NCBI GenBank assembly: GCA_035504075.1
Contig: DATJSO010000257.1
Span: forward strand, 1-7,991
Direction of reading: 5' to 3'
DNA length: 7,991 nt
DNA from: DATARH01 sp035504075
GTDB taxonomy: Bacteria > Pseudomonadota > Alphaproteobacteria > ATCC43930 > CGMCC-115725
Within the stretch, counting starts at the first letter, position 1, and the number at the start of each line of letters is the position of its first letter. The notes beneath the pieces are model-generated. The model ran no database searches, had not been told where the DNA came from, and worked only from the letters and a program-made list of their open reading frames with translations. Made by a program: the position numbers and the translations under genes. Below, piece after piece: positions 1 to 7,900 of this stretch.

Positions 1-229
1 GGGGCGGCGCGGCGCCGGCGCCGATCAGGGCGAGCCAGGCCGCGAGGATCGCGGCGACGACCGCGATGCCGCCGCCGCGCGGCGTCGGCACGCTGTGCGA
101 CGAGCGCTCGTTCGGCCGATCCAGTATCGCGGCGCGGCGCAACAGCGGGATCAACGCGCCGGCGCCGACAAAAGAGGCGATCCCGGCGCCGATTGCGACC
201 GCCGCCGCAAGTGCCGCGACATGCATCAT
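1..229 (-). CDS. MraY/WecA-family (glycosyltransferase 4) undecaprenyl-phosphate sugar-1-phosphate transferase, N-terminal fragment
   Basis: Only the first 76 residues are present; the gene runs off the left edge. Seen: two adjacent ATGs (229 and 226), a hydrophobic segment at about residues 4-30 that reads as a first membrane helix, then the motif LDRPNERSSHSVPTPRGGG (about residues 36-54), then a second hydrophobic stretch from residue 55. The DxPNxRSSHxxPTPRGGG block matches the first conserved cytoplasmic loop of bacterial WecA/WbpL-like enzymes. That family transfers a sugar-1-phosphate from a UDP-sugar to undecaprenyl phosphate at the inner membrane, starting O-antigen or exopolysaccharide units. 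The reading frame is the same as that of the heparinase-like gene upstream, whose TGA is 39 bp before the ATG, so the two are probably co-transcribed. No strong Shine-Dalgarno is visible. MraY itself is unlikely, because its loop has different wording. The sugar substrate cannot be told from this fragment. Confidence 0.85.
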   Translation of the reverse strand, partial: MMHVAALAAAVAIGAGIASFVGAGALIPLLRRAAILDRPNERSSHSVPTPRGGGIAVVAAILAAWLALIGAGAAPP

Positions 230-268
230 CGGGCACGCCGGGCGCAGTGCTTCGTCGCCGCGACGCGG

Positions 269-2023
269 TCACGCCCCATCATTGGCGCCCTCCGCCGGCT
301 TCTCCGCCGGCGTCGGCGCGAATGCCGCCTGCGCCGGCTGATCGGGGCGGTTCGTCTCGCGCCGCAAGGCCCAGCGCACTGTCGCGCCATTCGGCCCGGT
401 CATGCCGCTCAACACGATCTGCTGCGTCTTTCGCAGGTCGCCCGACCCGAGATAGATGCTTTCGCCGAGGCTCATCTCGGCGCCCGCGGCGCGCAGCCGC
501 CATGTCGCACCGCCCGGCAGGCGCAGGACGGCACCGCCGGCGTTCTCAAGCAGCGAGGCATCGATCGCCGGATGGAGGTGAAAGCGCACGGCAAAAGCCG
601 CGCCGGCGCGGCCCGTCAGCTTGTCCTCGCCGCGCAGATCGTCGCCGTCGGCAGCAAGGTAGAGTTCGCGCGCATAGATGACGCCGAAGCGGGCACGATA
701 GCCGTCGTGACCGAGCGCGATCCATTGGTGGCCGCCCTCTTCGGCGCGCTCGCAGCGCACCGTGCTGGGGCCGTTTCCGAGCGAGCCGTCCGCCTGGATC
801 TCGATGCAACTGGTGTCGCCGACCACCAGCACCGAATGCGCCGCGCTCGACCGCGCGACTCGCCGCCACGATCCGTTCGGGCCGCGATATCCACCGCAAT
901 TGACGATGATCCGATCGCGCCCATGGCTCAACTCGAACGACAGCATTCCAGCATGCGCCTCGGCGTCGAACCCGCGCATCGGTTCGCCGGCATCGACGAG
1001 CACAAGACTCTGGCCGGCCTGCAGGCGCTGAAAGCCGCTGTACCGCGCCTGCACCGGTGGATGGCCGCGCGTCTCCGATCGCGTCAGGACGAGATCGACA
1101 AGCACACCGTCTTCCTCGACGGAGCCGTTGAACAGCGCCAGCCGGCGGTCGCCGTGGCGAAAGAAGCGCAGGATCGGCGCCATGCGTTCGATCGCCTGCT
1201 GCAACGCTGCCGGGACCTCGATGTGCGCGGCGCGCAATGCCGTCCGCGTGTCGATCAAATCGCGCAGCACGCTGAGCTGCAGTGACGGGCTGCGGCTCCT
1301 GTGGCCGCCGTCGGGCAGGATCTGACTGGTCAATTCGCGGTCGAACACGGCCAATGGGCGGGCGACCCGGGTCGGCGAGGCGCCGAGCGCGGCGAGGCCG
1401 ACGACAAGCCCCTTCAGTGCCCGCAGCCGCGCCGCCCCCGGCACCTCCCACGTCGCGGTGCGCGACAGATGCCGCATCTGGCGGGCGATGCTCGTCAGCA
1501 TCGCCCGGCGCAGCGCCCGGTCAGCCTCGCGCCCGGCGACCTCGTCGAAATGCACAATCCAGTTGAAGATGCGGGTCGCGGCGACGTCGGCTCGCCAGGC
1601 AATCGGATGCCATGCGGTATTGTCGGCGAGCCAGCTCTGGACCAATGCGCGCGCCGGGTCGCGCGCCGCCGCCCCGAGGCCGATCAGGTCGGCCAGCCAG
1701 GTAAACCCGTGCCACTCGGCCAGCCAACCGGTGCCGGCGCGCGGCGGGAACCAAACCGGCAGCGGGTTGCGCACCAACTCGCCGGCGAACTCGATATCGC
1801 CGGCCAGAATCGCCTCGCCGCGCTTGCCGTCGCCGGGCCAGCGCTCGCCAAGCTTCATATGCAGATCAGCCGGCACAGGGCCGATCAGCGTCAGGGGATA
1901 AAGGCGGCTGGCGACGAGCGCCCGCCACGCGTCGCGCTGCAGCCGGGTCAATACATCAGGCGCCTCAGGCCGGCTGCCCGGCCCATTTTCCGGCCGGAGG
2001 CCGCCCATTGGAGCGGATTTCAT
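269..2023 (-). CDS. Heparinase II/III family protein (putative polysaccharide lyase)
   Basis: 584 aa from the first in-frame ATG (2023); the frame is open further up to a TTG at 2140, but residues before the ATG look like low-complexity Arg/Pro read-through. The N-terminal half (about residues 20-330) is alpha-helical and carries family-typical wording: PLPVWFPPRAGTGWLAEWHG, then WHPIAWRADVAATRIFNW, then QILPDGGHRSRSPSLQLSVL. RMAPILRFFRHGD and ALFNGS mark the join to the C-terminal beta-sandwich. There AHAGMLSFELSHG, RDRIIVNCGG and SSAAHSVLVV match the heparinase II/III-like domain (Pfam PF07940). No signal peptide is visible, which is common in the alphaproteobacterial subgroup. Family members cleave acidic polysaccharides by beta-elimination, but the substrate of this subgroup is not established and I cannot infer it. 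The C-terminal 30 residues are Pro/Ala-rich. It follows rsmB, as often seen in alphaproteobacteria, and precedes a WecA-like gene, which fits an envelope polysaccharide role by inference. Confidence 0.9.
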   Translation of the reverse strand: MKSAPMGGLRPENGPGSRPEAPDVLTRLQRDAWRALVASRLYPLTLIGPVPADLHMKLGERWPGDGKRGEAILAGDIEFAGELVRNPLPVWFPPRAGTGWLAEWHGFTWLADLIGLGAAARDPARALVQSWLADNTAWHPIAWRADVAATRIFNWIVHFDEVAGREADRALRRAMLTSIARQMRHLSRTATWEVPGAARLRALKGLVVGLAALGASPTRVARPLAVFDRELTSQILPDGGHRSRSPSLQLSVLRDLIDTRTALRAAHIEVPAALQQAIERMAPILRFFRHGDRRLALFNGSVEEDGVLVDLVLTRSETRGHPPVQARYSGFQRLQAGQSLVLVDAGEPMRGFDAEAHAGMLSFELSHGRDRIIVNCGGYRGPNGSWRRVARSSAAHSVLVVGDTSCIEIQADGSLGNGPSTVRCERAEEGGHQWIALGHDGYRARFGVIYARELYLAADGDDLRGEDKLTGRAGAAFAVRFHLHPAIDASLLENAGGAVLRLPGGATWRLRAAGAEMSLGESIYLGSGDLRKTQQIVLSGMTGPNGATVRWALRRETNRPDQPAQAAFAPTPAEKPAEGANDGA

Positions 2024-2194
2024 CACCCGGTCGCCGGCGTCGCGGTGTTCTTCGGACCGGCCGTTCGGCGGGCGCTGCGGACGGCTCGTCCGGCAGGTGC
2101 TTCCATGCCGCTTCGTAACAAGGAACCGGGCCGCCCGCAAGCGAGCCGGTCGGGCAACGCGGACTCGGTGCCGAGCCGGGGCGACTCCGGCGAA

Positions 2195-3523
2195 TCAGGA
2201 GGCGAACTTCATCAGCCGCGCAGCGTAAAACCCGTCGATGCCGTCATATTCCGCCAAATGACAAGGTAACGTGCGCAGTTCGCCGACGGACGTCAGCCAG
2301 TCAGGAGGAGCGCCGATCCGCGCCGGATCGATCGGCTGGCGCTCGACAGGGGCGCCCGAGCGCAGCAACGCCGCGATCCTCTCCGGCCCCTCTTCCGGTT
2401 CGAGCGAGCACGTGCAGTAGACGAGCGTGCCACCCGGTCGCAGCATCTCGACCGCCGCCCGCAACAGGTTTTCCTGCACGACGGCGAGGCGGGAAACGTC
2501 TTCGGGGTGCTTCAGATGCGGCACATCCGGATGGCGCCGAATGGCGCCCGTCGCGGTGCACGGCGCGTCGAGCAGCGCCGCATCCACCGGCCGCTCTGGC
2601 CGCCACGTCATCGCGTCGGCGGCGATCGCCGATGCCGGCAGCCCCAGCCGGTTGAGGTTGGCGACCAGCCGGTCGAGCCGGCGGGTCGAGCGGTCGATCG
2701 CAGTGACCCGCGCACCGGCACTGGCGAGTTGCGCCGTCTTGCCACCCGGTGCGGCGCACAAATCGACAACCTCGCGCCCAGCGACGCCGTCGAACAGCCG
2801 AACCGGCAGCGATGCGGCCGCGTCCTGGATCCACCAGGCGCCCTCGGCATAGCCGGGCAGCGAGGTCACCGAGCCGCCCGCCGGGCGGCGCAGCGACCCG
2901 GTCGGCAACCGCGTCGCCTGCAGCTTCTCGCACCACGATTCGTCCTCGTCCCGCAGGGTCAGATCGAGCGGCGCTTCCTTCAGATGGGCGCCAGCGATCG
3001 CGTGCGCGCGGGCCTCGCCGTAGGCCCGGCTCCATGACTGCCACAGCCAATCGGGGGTGTTGAGGCGTGCCGCGTCCTGCCGCTCGACGCGGTCGGCGCC
3101 TTCAACGCTGAGCCGTCGCAGCACCGCATTGACAAGCCCCTTGTGGGTCAGAAATCCGCGGTGGTGAGCAAGATCGACGCTGGTCGCAACGGCGGCATGC
3201 GGTGGTGTGCGCAGAAACAACAGCTGTGCGATACCGAGGCGCAAGATGTCGTGGATAACGGCGGCGCGCGGTGCCAGCGGCGTATTGAGACAGTCGGCGA
3301 TCAGCGCATCGATCTGCCCGAGGCGGCGCAATACCGTCGCGACCAGCAGCCGGGCGAAGGCGCGGTCACGCACCGACAGTTCCGGCATCAGCGCATGTTC
3401 CTCGATCGCGTCGTCAAGCGGGCGCTTGCGGCGCAGCACCGCCCCGATCAGATCGAGTGCAATGTGCCGGGCAGACGGAGCGGAAGGAGGAGAGGCTTTG
3501 CGGTAAAGTTCTGCTGCGGACAT
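2195..3523 (-). CDS. rsmB: 16S rRNA (cytosine-967-C5)-methyltransferase RsmB
   Basis: 442 aa from ATG 3523, close to the usual RsmB length. It methylates C5 of C967 in 16S rRNA using S-adenosylmethionine. An N-terminal NusB-like helical domain (about residues 17-140) is seen in SARHIALDLIGAVLRRKRPL, RDRAFARLLVATVLRRLG and GLVNAVLRRL. The C-terminal Rossmann methyltransferase domain has motif I DLCAAPGGKTAQLA (254-267), AIDRS after it, motif IV DAPCTATG (Cys322) and motif VI VYCTCSLEPEEG (Cys372). The two cysteines, 50 residues apart, correspond to the release and catalytic cysteines of E. coli Fmu. The protein ends with YDGIDGFYAARLMK, the usual terminal block. The frame is open to an earlier ATG at 3634, but those 37 extra residues have no family match, and MSAAELYRK at 3523 gives a typical N-terminus. 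The gene lies 156 bp after ribA and 171 bp before the heparinase-like gene. Confidence 0.95.
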   Translation of the reverse strand: MSAAELYRKASPPSAPSARHIALDLIGAVLRRKRPLDDAIEEHALMPELSVRDRAFARLLVATVLRRLGQIDALIADCLNTPLAPRAAVIHDILRLGIAQLLFLRTPPHAAVATSVDLAHHRGFLTHKGLVNAVLRRLSVEGADRVERQDAARLNTPDWLWQSWSRAYGEARAHAIAGAHLKEAPLDLTLRDEDESWCEKLQATRLPTGSLRRPAGGSVTSLPGYAEGAWWIQDAAASLPVRLFDGVAGREVVDLCAAPGGKTAQLASAGARVTAIDRSTRRLDRLVANLNRLGLPASAIAADAMTWRPERPVDAALLDAPCTATGAIRRHPDVPHLKHPEDVSRLAVVQENLLRAAVEMLRPGGTLVYCTCSLEPEEGPERIAALLRSGAPVERQPIDPARIGAPPDWLTSVGELRTLPCHLAEYDGIDGFYAARLMKFAS

Positions 3524-3679
3524 GAGCCTGGCTTCGAAGGAGAGCAAGGTTGCCGGGGCAAACGCCGCCTTGCCGGTATTGTTCCGAGAAATTCCGCCGC
3601 TGCGCACGCGGTCGAAGCCACCGAGCGGCGGCATGCGGCAGCGATCACGGTTGCGCCGTGTGACGATAAAGGGAGGCGC
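3524..3679 (-). other. Intergenic gap between ribA and rsmB
   Basis: 156 bp. It holds two small inverted repeats, cacgg-ttgcg-ccgtg on the plus strand near 3647-3661 and ttgcc-gg-ggcaa at 3550-3561. There is no T-tract terminator and no convincing promoter. If rsmB began at the alternative ATG 3634, most of this stretch would be coding, but the protein sequence does not favour that. Confidence 0.4.
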
Positions 3680-4807
3680 TTAGAGCAGGTGGCCGCTGCG
3701 CGTCGCCTTCGTGCGCAGATAGCGCTCGTTGTGGCCGTTCGCCGGGAAAACGTGCGGCACCCGCTCGGCGACGCGGATGCCGTAGCGCTCCAGCGCGGCG
3801 ACCTTGTCGGGGTTGTTGGTCAACAGCCGCACCGTGGCAAAGCTGAGCTGGCGCAGCATGTCGGCCGCCGGCAGATAGACGCGCTCGTCGGCGTCAAAGC
3901 CGAGCTGCTCGTTGGCGTCGACCGTGTCGAACCCGGCATCCTGCAGCCGATAGGCACGCAGCTTGTTGACCAGCCCGATGCCGCGGCCTTCCTGCGCGAG
4001 GTACAACAGCACGCCACCGCCGTCCCTGGCGATCGCGGCGATCGCGCCGCGCAACTGCTCGCCGCAATCGCATCTGAGGCTCGCCAGCACATCACCGGTG
4101 AAACAGGCGGAATGCAGTCGCACCAGCACAGGCGCATCGCGGTCGGGCGCGCCGATCAGGATTGCAAGATGCTCGCTGCCGCCGTCGCCCGGGCGGAAGG
4201 CGATGAGGCGCGCATCCTCCGCGTCGGCGAGCGGCACGCGTGCCTCGGCCACCCGGTTGAGACGGGCCATCGCGGCGCGACGGGTCAACACGTCCTGCGT
4301 CGCGACGACGGCGATGTCGCTGCGGCGCCGGGCGAACAGCGCCTCCGCCGGTGCGAGCGGCAGGACCAGCACGGCGGGCAGCAGCGCCGCCAGCTTTGCC
4401 AGCGCAACGGCCGCCAGTTCGCTGCCCTCGGCGGGCTGCGGCAGCGGGCCGAGCCCCGGCGGCTCGACACCGAGCGAGGCGGCGGGATCGGCCAGATTGC
4501 GGATCACCGACCCGGCGAGTTGCGGCGCCAGGGCGATCGACACGGCGCCGGCGAGTTCCGTGCGTGCGGCGAGGCCGAGGGCGACCGCGCGCCGCCGCGT
4601 CAGCACCATGCGCAGCGGCCGGTCGGCCACTGCGCGCAACCGTGCCAGGTTGGCATCGTCGGCGAACTCAGCAGCGAGCGCCAACACCGCGGCCTCATCG
4701 CTGCCCTGCAGCAGCACCACGTCGCCGCGCCGCAATGCGAGGATCGCGGCATCGAGCGCGCGCCCCGTTAGGATTTCCGACGGTCCGCTCGCCGGCATCG
4801 TTGCCAT
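3680..4807 (-). CDS. ribA: GTP cyclohydrolase II with degenerate RibB-like N-terminal domain
   Basis: 375 aa from ATG 4807. It converts GTP to 2,5-diamino-6-ribosylamino-4(3H)-pyrimidinone 5'-phosphate, the first step of riboflavin synthesis, in the cytoplasm. The catalytic domain is about residues 190-375: EHLAILIG, then the zinc-binding set Cys235, Cys246, Cys248 in SACFTGDVLASLRCDCG, then YLAQEGRGIGL, DTVDANEQLGFDADERVY (Asp307 and Arg309 align with E. coli Asp126 and Arg128) and LLTNNPDK. Residues about 16-115 resemble DHBP synthase (RibB) in layout (AILALRRGDVVLL, then AAEFADDANL, then VLTRRRAVALGL), but the acidic catalytic DDEDRENEGD-type motif is replaced by QGSDEAAVLAL, so this part should not make DHBP. 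Such RibA proteins with a decayed RibB half are common in alphaproteobacteria. Start choice: AAAGG lies 4 bp before ATG 4807. Earlier in-frame ATGs at 4849 and 4873 overlap or precede a candidate -10 element and lack family-like sequence. ATG 4798 is a second option. Confidence 0.94.
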   Translation of the reverse strand: MATMPASGPSEILTGRALDAAILALRRGDVVLLQGSDEAAVLALAAEFADDANLARLRAVADRPLRMVLTRRRAVALGLAARTELAGAVSIALAPQLAGSVIRNLADPAASLGVEPPGLGPLPQPAEGSELAAVALAKLAALLPAVLVLPLAPAEALFARRRSDIAVVATQDVLTRRAAMARLNRVAEARVPLADAEDARLIAFRPGDGGSEHLAILIGAPDRDAPVLVRLHSACFTGDVLASLRCDCGEQLRGAIAAIARDGGGVLLYLAQEGRGIGLVNKLRAYRLQDAGFDTVDANEQLGFDADERVYLPAADMLRQLSFATVRLLTNNPDKVAALERYGIRVAERVPHVFPANGHNERYLRTKATRSGHLL

Positions 4808-4836
4808 CTCGCCTTTCGCTACGCCGTACTTGTCGC

Positions 4837-4858
4837 GGCCGGTTATCATAGGCCGGCC
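4837..4858 (-). promoter_or_regulatory. Candidate ribA promoter -10 element within a GC inverted repeat
   Basis: On the minus strand TATGAT (4850-4845), five of six matches to the sigma-70 -10 consensus, forms an AT-rich island in very GC-rich DNA. It is 37 bp before ATG 4807, giving room for a short leader. Flanking 6-bp arms ccggcc (4853-4858) and ggccgg (4837-4842) form an inverted repeat around it, which could be an operator or chance in GC-rich sequence. No good -35 box is visible at the normal spacing. No room exists for a complete FMN riboswitch. Confidence 0.35.
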
Positions 4859-4902
4859 GGCGGCGCGCGCCACCCCCGCATGTGCATGCCTGACGTCCGC
4901 CT

Positions 4903-4915
4903 GCGCCCGCGGCGC
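4903..4915 (-). terminator. Small hairpin directly after the large gene's stop codon
   Basis: A perfect inverted repeat gcgcc-cgc-ggcgc (5-bp stem, 3-base loop) abuts the TAA of the large gene. No T-run follows on the minus strand, so it is at best a weak intrinsic terminator and may be chance at this GC content. Confidence 0.25.
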
Positions 4916-7900
4916 TTACGATTGCACGAGGTGGTAAGCGGTATTCGCGACGGCAAGCTCGTGGAAACCGGAGAGCGCACCGCCGGCCGTCGTCGTCCAA
5001 TACCCGATATCGCCCGTTGCGGTGTTCTCCCACAGCACCTCGGAGAGGCCCGAGTTGTTGTAATCGCCGACGCCGACGACGGTGTAGGCGGTGTCGGCGA
5101 AACCGAAATCGTGGAAGCCGGTCACCTTGCCCTGGGCATTCGTCGTCCAATAGCCGGTGTCGCCGGTCGCCGTGTCCTCCCACAACACCTCGTCGTGGCC
5201 GACACCGTCGAAATCGCCGACGCCGACGACGGCGTAACCGGGCGCGGCCTGGCCGAGATCGGTAAAGCCGGTGACTTGACCGCTCGCATTCGTCGTCCAA
5301 TAGCCGGTGTCGCCGGTGGCCTTGTCCTCCCACAGCACTTCGTCGTGGCCCGATCCGTCGAAGTCGCCGATCCCGACAATGCTGTAACTGCTGCTGGCCG
5401 TCGCCATATCGAAGAAGCCGGTGACTTGCCCGCTCGCATTCGTCGTCCAATAGCCGGTGTCGCCGGTGGTCGGGTCCTCCCACAGCACTTCGTCGTGGCC
5501 GGAGCCGTCGAAATCGCCCACTCCGGCGACGTTGTACGCAGTATTCGCGTCTCCGAGATCGACGAAGCCGGTGATCTGGCCGCTCGCGCTTGTTGCCCAG
5601 TATCCGGTGTCGCCCGTCGACTGGTTCTCCCACAGCACGTCGTCATGGCCCGAGCCGTCGAAATTTCCGGCCGCGACCGCGGTGTAATTCGTGTTGGCGT
5701 CGCCCTGGTCGTTGAACCCGCTGACGTTGCCGGTCGCATCAAGGGTCCAGAACCCGGTATCGCCGGTGGCGGGATCGGTCCATTCGACATCGGGAAGCAC
5801 CGGCCACGGCGCCGGCGGCGGATCGACGTAGAAATTCGCCGAACTGAGTGCGCTTGGCGCGACACCGCTGATGAAGATCGACTGCTCGGAGTTGAAGGTG
5901 ATCAGCGTGCCGCCGTCTGACGCGGTTTCATCGGCCGCGACCGCCGTGTAATCGGCGACGGTCGAATTCGACAGCTGAAACGCGTCCTGCGTCGGATTGA
6001 AACCGGTGATCGTGTCGTTGCCGAATTCCGGGTCGGTGACGTTGAACAGCGTCGGCGCACCGGCCGCCGCGCTCAGGTTGGCGCTGCCCGCCCCCGCAAT
6101 GACCGTCGTATAGCCGCCTGCCGAGCCATTGCTCAGAAGGGTGGCCTGCAGGCTTGCCTGCGACGTGCCCGTCGCCAGCTGGTCTTCCATGCCGACCAAT
6201 TCGGCGGCATCCGGGGCGCGGCCGACGATTGTCTCGAACAGCTGGGTCAAGTCGACCTGAGCCTCGAGCGACACCGAGAGATCCTGTTGCAAATTGGCCA
6301 GCGAGTAGCCGGAAGCGCCAACGTAAGTCTCGGCCGCATTCAGCTCCGCGGCTTCCGGCAGCCGGCCCAGCACCTGCTGGTAGACGCCCTCGATTGCATT
6401 CTGGGCAGCGTCGGATTGCGCCATGATGAGCCGCACCGCCGCCTGGGTCGAGCCGTCGGCGAGCAGGCTGGTGAAGGTCGCAAGGTCGCTCGCTCCGATT
6501 TCCGCGCCGACGACCTGCTGATACTGCTCGGCCAGCAGGCACTGCGCGTATGGGCCATTCGCCAGCGTCTGTTCGATCGCGGCGACGGTCGTCGTGCCAG
6601 CTTCGAGCATGCTGATGTAAGTCGGAGCCGCATTCCAGTCGCTCGGATCGTCGCCCGCCTCGCTCGGATCGTTGAGATCGAGAGCGAGCACGTCGGCATA
6701 GATTTCGTCAACCTCGTCGGCCGCCACGCTGGCCGCCGGCGGCGGTGGCGATACCGGCACGAGCGAAGCGGTGATCGCGACGCTCGGTTCGCTCGTGTCG
6801 CTGAAGGCGAAGACCCGCCCGTTGATGGTGATCGTATCGCTTTCCGAACCAAGCCCGCCGGTGCCGTCCGGCTGGCCCGCGGCGGTCGCATTCGGGATGA
6901 ACGCCGAGCCGTCCGCCGTGAAGCGATCGACGACGACGGTGCCGACCGGCGCGGTTGTCACGCCGTCGGCGAACACCGTGTAGCTGCCGTCGGACGCGGC
7001 CGGCAGCGGCACCGACGACGATCCGGCCGCGACCGCAACCGTTCCGGTGTAGAACTCGGCGCCATCGGCATAGGTGAAGGTAAAGCCGAACAGCGCGTTG
7101 AGTGGAAAGCTGGCCGGGGTGGCGGGGGTGAAGACATGGTCGCTCCCGTCGGTGCCGAGGACGGCGCCCTGCTCGGTGCCGAGCCCACCGGTGCCGGACG
7201 GCTGGCCGGCCGCGGTCGCGACCGGCACCGGCGACGCCTCGCCCGGTCCGCTGTGCGAGTAATCGATGACAAAGACGGTGCCCGCGGCCTCGCTCGTCGT
7301 GCCGGCGTCGGCGAGGATCGTGTATTGACCGTCTGCCGTCGCAATCGTCTGGCCGACATCGTAGTCGCCGCCGGCGACGGTGCCGTCGTAGTAGTCGCCG
7401 CTGCCGTTGTAGGTATAGACAAAATCGTAGAGCTGCGACGATGGAGGCGGTGGTGAAGGCGGCGGCGGTGACGGCGGCGGCGGTGACGGCGGCGGCGGTG
7501 ACGCCGGCGGCGGTGACGGCGGCGGCGGTGACGCCGGCGGCGGTGACGCCGGCGCCGGACTGATCGTCACGGCGGTGAAGCCTTCACCGTCGTCGCTGGT
7601 GACGAAAGCGGTTCCCGACGTGATGCCGGCGAGTGTCAAATGGTCGACGGTCGCGCCGCTGCTGACGGTCAGCGTGCCGCTCGAAAATACCGCCATGGCC
7701 GAAGCGGTGAACGGCAGGCCGCTCAGATCGATCGTGTCGCCGAGGGCAAAACCGCTGATCGGCACCGTTGGCAGCGTCGCACCGTAAATCTGCAACTCCC
7801 CGCCGGCGCCGGTGAAATCGATCGAGCCGCCGACCGCGGCACCGGCCAGCAGTTGCAGCGTGCCGCCCGAAATCGTCGGATCGATGGCGACACCGCCGGC

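Noticed and set aside
95..1285. Plus-strand ORF of 396 codons opposite the heparinase-like gene
   Set aside because: Arg/Ala-rich translation with no family wording. It is a GC-driven open frame antisense to a well-supported gene.
2164..2175. Hairpin ctcgg-tg-ccgag after rsmB as a terminator
   Set aside because: The loop is only 2 bases, no T-tract follows, and such short palindromes are expected by chance at this GC content.
3143..4771. Plus-strand ORF of 542 codons across ribA and rsmB
   Set aside because: It lies antisense to two recognised enzymes and spans their intergenic gap. Its composition (Arg, Gln, His, Ala) is typical of reverse-frame shadows.
4808..4915. FMN riboswitch before ribA
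   Set aside because: The gap is only 108 bp and I see none of the conserved RFN element blocks.
4695..5633. Minus-strand Arg-rich ORF of 312 codons overlapping the repeats and ribA
   Set aside because: Out-of-frame reading of the large gene and the start of ribA. The Arg-rich low-complexity product is an artefact of GC content.
4919..5782. CRISPR-like regular spacing of repeated DNA
   Set aside because: The units are 150 bp, contiguous and in frame, with no unique spacers and with protein-level conservation. They are coding repeats.
4880..5920. Plus-strand ORF of 346 codons with a repeated protein pattern
   Set aside because: The periodicity is the antisense image of the 150-bp coding repeats. 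The minus-strand reading gives recognisable FG-GAP-like units and this one gives none.
7793..7795. TTG as start of the large protein
   Set aside because: The frame stays open upstream to the window edge with continuous beta-helix-like sequence, so the TTG is an internal Leu codon.
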